DNA of 64,000 bases. Origin: Treponema primitia ZAS-1 (GTDB taxonomy: Bacteria; Spirochaetota; Spirochaetia; Treponematales; Breznakiellaceae). The notes below the pieces were generated by a model. The model was given only the letters and a program-made list of their open reading frames with translations, did not search any database and was not told the DNA's origin. The stretch lies in contig NZ_AEEA01000030.1 in NCBI RefSeq assembly GCF_000297095.1, positions 16,384 through 80,383 of the forward strand. The letters are read 5' to 3'. The translations under genes were made by a program, and so were the position numbers. Shown here piece by piece: positions 60,759 to 64,000 of this stretch (positions are counted from its first letter, which is position 1; the number at the start of each line of letters is the position of its first letter).

Positions 60759-61919
60759 ATGAATAACAATGAAAATCCCTTCAAGAATGTACGGGTAGAA
60801 TACCACATCCTCCAATCATTCCCCGTATCATGCCTTAACCGGGATGATGTCAATTCACCAAAAACCGCACAAGTCGGCGGTGTTACTCGGGCGCGGGTTA
60901 GCAGTCAATGTTGGAAACGACAGGTACGGCTTGCCTTGCGAGAATTCGGTATTGTTTTGGGAAGCAGAACCAAATTAATTTCCACACTTATCGGAAACGC
61001 TTGCAAAGCGGAAGGGGCAACCGAAACGCAAGCTAAAGAATGCGGTGATTTGATTGAGAATATTTTTATAAAAAAGGCAGAGTCTGCAAAAAAAAGCTCC
61101 GACAAAAAGGAAACCGATAAAGAAGATACTGCTGTGGAAGACACCGGAAAGAGCGATACCCTGTTATTTTTTGCTCCTGCCGAAGTTTCGCTTATTGCAA
61201 AGAAATTCAAGGAAAAGAAATTTAAACCCAAAGAGCTTATCATTCAATCGGATGCCAAAAAGCAGGCGAAAGAATTGGCCGAAATTATCGGAAAACAAAA
61301 ATTGGAAAATGCCAAAAATCTTGGCGGCCTTGATATCGCCCTTTTTGGCCGCATGGTGGCTCAGGCCGCAGAACTGAATATAGAGGCGGCGGCATCCTTC
61401 TCCCATGCTATTTCTACCCACGAAATTGCTAACGAAGAAGAATTCTTCACCGCCCTGGATGATAATTCCACCGAGCAGGGTTCGGCTCACATGGGTAGCC
61501 TGGAATTCAACTCCGCCACCTATTACCGCTATATATCCCTGAATCTGGGACAGTTGTATAGCACCCTGGGAAGCGGTGAGTTTATCCCCCAGGCCATTGA
61601 TGCTTTTACCAAGGCCCTCTATATAGCAGTTCCTTCCGCTCGCCAAACCACGCAATCAGGCGCCTCCCCCTGGGAATACGCCAAGGTATTTGTCCGGAAG
61701 GGGCAGCGCTTACAGGTTCCCTTTGAAGCCCCTGTCAAAAACCAGGGAGGAGGATTCCTTGAACCGAGTATTGAATACCTTAAAAATTATATTGGCAAAC
61801 AGAAGAAACTTGCCGGCTCTCTTTTCGGCAATATAGCAGAATTTGACTTTGGTGACGATGAAAATTTTTCCATCGATCATCTTGTCGCGGGAATACAAAA
61901 AGCCGCAAGGGTTAAATGA
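60759..61919 (+). CDS. cas7e: Cascade backbone subunit Cas7e (Cse4)
   Basis: 386 residues. N-terminus VEYHILQSFPVSCLNRDDVNSPKTAQVGGVTRARVSSQCWKRQVRLALREF is the Cas7e signature, and the C-terminus has SARQTTQSGASPWEYAKVFVRKGQRLQVPFEAPV. A Lys/Asp/Glu-rich insert of about 30 residues (107-135) follows the helix ENIFIKK and is not in typical members as I recall. Six copies coat the crRNA. Confidence 0.95.
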   Translation: MNNNENPFKNVRVEYHILQSFPVSCLNRDDVNSPKTAQVGGVTRARVSSQCWKRQVRLALREFGIVLGSRTKLISTLIGNACKAEGATETQAKECGDLIENIFIKKAESAKKSSDKKETDKEDTAVEDTGKSDTLLFFAPAEVSLIAKKFKEKKFKPKELIIQSDAKKQAKELAEIIGKQKLENAKNLGGLDIALFGRMVAQAAELNIEAAASFSHAISTHEIANEEEFFTALDDNSTEQGSAHMGSLEFNSATYYRYISLNLGQLYSTLGSGEFIPQAIDAFTKALYIAVPSARQTTQSGASPWEYAKVFVRKGQRLQVPFEAPVKNQGGGFLEPSIEYLKNYIGKQKKLAGSLFGNIAEFDFGDDENFSIDHLVAGIQKAARVK

Positions 61920-62641
61920 TGCGTACCCGTTGGATGCTTTTATGGTTTGAAGCCCCTCTGCAGTCCTGGGGGGCGGATTCAAAATTCGGACCCAGGGATA
62001 CCATGGACTTTCCAACTAAGTCAGGGGTCCTGGGTTTACTCTGCGCTGCCCTTGGGGCTTCCGGTGAACAACGGGAACTGCTTGCGGAGATGGCGCCCTT
62101 AAGGCAGACCGTCATCTCCTATGTCAGGCCAGGCAGGGAACGGGAAACCACCCTGATGGATTTTCACATGGTCGGCAGCGGGTATGACGATTCCGATCCC
62201 TGGCAATCCCTGATGATTCCCAAAACAGCGGAGGGGAAAAAGGCCGTTGGGGGCGGAACAAAGATGACCTACCGCTATTATCTGCAGGACGCCCGATTTG
62301 CGGTCATTCTGGAGGTTCCCGAAAAGCGGGCGGATTCATTTGCGGAAGCCCTGTTGAATCCGGTATTCGATATTTATTTGGGCAGAAAGAACTGCGTCCC
62401 CACAGATTTTGTCTTTCGGGATGGAAATATCTTCAATACCGAAGAAGACGCTGTTGCCGCAATAGCGGAGCTATTTGAAGAGAAGAAGAAAATAAATAAG
62501 GATTTTGATTTGGTTGAAGATTTTCGGGTGGTTTCCGGGGAAGCCGATGGCGAAATCCTTACCCTCAACGATGTACCCATTCAGTTCGGTCCGGTTAAAC
62601 AATACAAGGACCGCCGGGTAACAATACAACCCTATGAGTGA
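61916..62641 (+). CDS. cas5e: Cascade subunit Cas5e (CasD)
   Basis: 241 residues; the ATG overlaps the cas7e stop. LLWFEAPLQSWGADSKFGPRDTMDFPTKSGVLGLL is the classic Cas5 N-terminus, and VRPGRERETTLMDFHMVGSGY follows. It caps the crRNA 5' handle. Confidence 0.95.
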   Translation: MMRTRWMLLWFEAPLQSWGADSKFGPRDTMDFPTKSGVLGLLCAALGASGEQRELLAEMAPLRQTVISYVRPGRERETTLMDFHMVGSGYDDSDPWQSLMIPKTAEGKKAVGGGTKMTYRYYLQDARFAVILEVPEKRADSFAEALLNPVFDIYLGRKNCVPTDFVFRDGNIFNTEEDAVAAIAELFEEKKKINKDFDLVEDFRVVSGEADGEILTLNDVPIQFGPVKQYKDRRVTIQPYE

Positions 62642-63560
62642 CACCGCTTCCGAAAACACCGCTGTTCATCCGGAAGAACAAAAAAGGGAAGGACAGCGGC
62701 TCTTTATTAAAATCACCCGGGAAAGCCTGCCTCAAATAAAGGATAAATATCCCTTTCTTTATCTTGAACGGGGCAGGCTTGAAATTGATGACAGCAGTGT
62801 TAAGTGGATAGATAGTGAAGGCAATGTTATCAGGCTTCCCATCGCTACCATCAATACGATCCTGCTTGGCCCGGGAACCAGCATCACCCATGAAGCGGTA
62901 AAGGTTATGGCTGCGGCAAACTGTACCGTATGCTGGGTAGGCGAAGACAGCTTGTTATTCTACGCGGTTGGTCAGAGTCCAACGGCTAATACCAGAAACT
63001 TCAGAACCCAGATGATCGCGGCTTCGGATAAAAAAGCCCAGACCGAAGTTGCCCGTCGTATGTTTTTCCGCCGATTTCCCACTGCTGATTTATCAGGAAA
63101 ATCCCTGAAAGAAATGATGGGCATGGAAGGGTACCGGGTTCGGGAGCTCTATGAGCAAAAAGCAAAAGAATATGGTTGCGGTTGGAAGGGTCGCAGTTAT
63201 ATTCCCGGAAAATTTGAACTGGGAGATTTAACTAATAAAATCCTTACCGCCATGAATGCCGCTTTATACGGACTTCTTACATCGGCAATATATGGTATGG
63301 GGTATTCTCCCCATATTGGGTTTATTCATACAGGAAGCCCTCTACCCTTTGTTTATGATATGGCTGACATTTATAAAGAAAAGCTATGCATCGATCTTGC
63401 CTTCTCCTTGACCATAAAAATGGGCGGGTTGTATAATAGACATAAAGTTTCCGATGAATTCAGAAAACGGATAATTGAAATGAAATTATTGGAGCAGATC
63501 GGGGATGATATCCCTGACTTTCTAGTGGGAGGGAAAGATGCTGGTAGTGATAGCCAATGA
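62634..63560 (+). CDS. cas1: CRISPR integrase Cas1 (type I-E)
   Basis: 308 residues, 8-bp overlap with cas5e. The metal ligands are the Glu in GMEGYRVRELYE, the His in GFIHTGSP and the Asp in FVYDMADIYK. The N-terminus is about 25 residues longer than in E. coli Cas1. With Cas2 it integrates new spacers. The 3' end overlaps cas2 by 23 bp. Confidence 0.96.
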   Translation: MSDTASENTAVHPEEQKREGQRLFIKITRESLPQIKDKYPFLYLERGRLEIDDSSVKWIDSEGNVIRLPIATINTILLGPGTSITHEAVKVMAAANCTVCWVGEDSLLFYAVGQSPTANTRNFRTQMIAASDKKAQTEVARRMFFRRFPTADLSGKSLKEMMGMEGYRVRELYEQKAKEYGCGWKGRSYIPGKFELGDLTNKILTAMNAALYGLLTSAIYGMGYSPHIGFIHTGSPLPFVYDMADIYKEKLCIDLAFSLTIKMGGLYNRHKVSDEFRKRIIEMKLLEQIGDDIPDFLVGGKDAGSDSQ

Positions 63561-63864
63561 TTTACCACCCGCAGTTAGGGGACGTATGAAGCTCTGGTTC
63601 ATTGAACCTCGTCCCAATGTTTTTGTTTCCGGTGTAAAGGATTCCGTTGCCGATACGGTGGTTACTTATCTCAATAAATCCTGCCCGCCCGAATCCGGTC
63701 TTCTAATCTTTCAGAGGATCAACCGTTCCCCTGGATATAAAATATGGGGAATTGGCGATCATACAAAGCAAATCATCGACATTGACGGACTTCAACTAAT
63801 TATTGAAAAATATTTACCCTCCAAAGAAAATACACTATATACAGCGGAACAAACTCACCAATAA
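63538..63864 (+). CDS. cas2: CRISPR-associated protein Cas2 (type I-E)
   Basis: 108 residues of the CasF/Cas2_CT1978 subfamily: MLVVIANDLPPAVRGRMKLWFIEPRPNVFVSGV, then GLLIFQRINRSPGYKIWGIGD. It bridges two Cas1 dimers. The coding tail is AT-rich and ends only 14 bp before the first CRISPR repeat, so its 3' end must overlap the array leader. Confidence 0.95.
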   Translation: MLVVIANDLPPAVRGRMKLWFIEPRPNVFVSGVKDSVADTVVTYLNKSCPPESGLLIFQRINRSPGYKIWGIGDHTKQIIDIDGLQLIIEKYLPSKENTLYTAEQTHQ

Positions 63865-63878
63865 CCCCAGATGCTGGT

Positions 63879-64000
63879 GTTTTCCCCACACACGTGGGGG
63901 TGTTTCCCTCCAAGGGCAAGGTATTTCAGAGCATGGAATGTTTTCCCCACACACGTGGGGGTGTTTCCAAACTCTACAAATGGCTGTATCCCCCGTGGCC
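63879..64000 (+). CRISPR. Type I-E CRISPR array (first two repeats, runs out of the window)
   Basis: Two identical 29-bp repeats at 63879-63907 and 63940-63968, separated by a 32-bp spacer, with a second 32-bp spacer (63969-64000) ending exactly at the window edge. Each repeat begins GTTTTCCCC and folds as CCCCAC-ACAC-GTGGGG, the Cas6e hairpin; it resembles the S. thermophilus CRISPR4 repeat in form and orientation. Confidence 0.95.

Overview
The window reads as a chromosomal piece of a spirochaete, most likely a Treponema-type organism from an anaerobic or gut habitat. The clues are many short-lipobox lipoproteins, a Cache-type chemoreceptor, a CHASE2-class III cyclase, a giant acyl-CoA dehydratase activase, a rubredoxin/rubrerythrin oxygen-defence pair, sigma-54 with a short hibernation factor, and yajC-secD-secF next to ispH. 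The genus is inferred from remembered gene content; no search was run.

Layout. 0-3 kb: the end of an rRNA methyltransferase gene, an AbrB/PIN toxin-antitoxin pair, a DUF1015 gene and tRNA-Leu(CAA). 3-9.2 kb: an accessory block with a duplicated-domain lipoprotein, a WYL regulator, a membrane protein, a DUF4116 mini-protein, a TPR protein, a duplicated Cys/His mini-protein and a BCS1-like AAA ATPase. 9.3-17.6 kb: a chemoreceptor, a frameshifted CHASE2-adenylate cyclase, a secreted protein, a MATE exporter, and an HD / CmpB-like pair that forms the end of the activase operon. 17.6-28 kb: the activase, rpoN-hpf, a VanY-type peptidase, an HD hydrolase and valS. 28-29.2 kb: a DUF1905/YdeI gene between two inverted copies of a 126-bp self-complementary element. 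29.2-35.4 kb: a leftward run yajC-secD-secF-ispH-glpP, then a terminator hairpin and an Ldh2-family dehydrogenase. 35.5-42.3 kb: rubredoxin and rubrerythrin, TPR lipoproteins, membrane proteins and an MltD-like transglycosylase. 42.3-49.8 kb: a HisD-superfamily dehydrogenase and an oligopeptide-type ABC transporter with a permease-ATPase fusion. 49.9-55 kb: low-GC accessory genes (InlB-repeat lipoprotein, CsgG-like protein, TM2/SHOCT protein), an XRE regulator, hicAB and an eroded antitoxin. 55.1-64 kb: a complete type I-E CRISPR-Cas locus with a decaying divergent mini-array upstream of cas3 and an active-looking array that starts 14 bp after cas2.

The points most worth attention are the 126-bp hairpin pair with compensatory base changes, a terminator lodged between glpP and the start of the dehydrogenase gene, a recurring -10 box placed 5-8 bp before start codons (candidate leaderless mRNAs, including cas3), a cas2 gene that must contain the CRISPR leader, a non-standard cas gene order, and the tail of the AAA gene copied in another reading frame at the end of the TPR gene.
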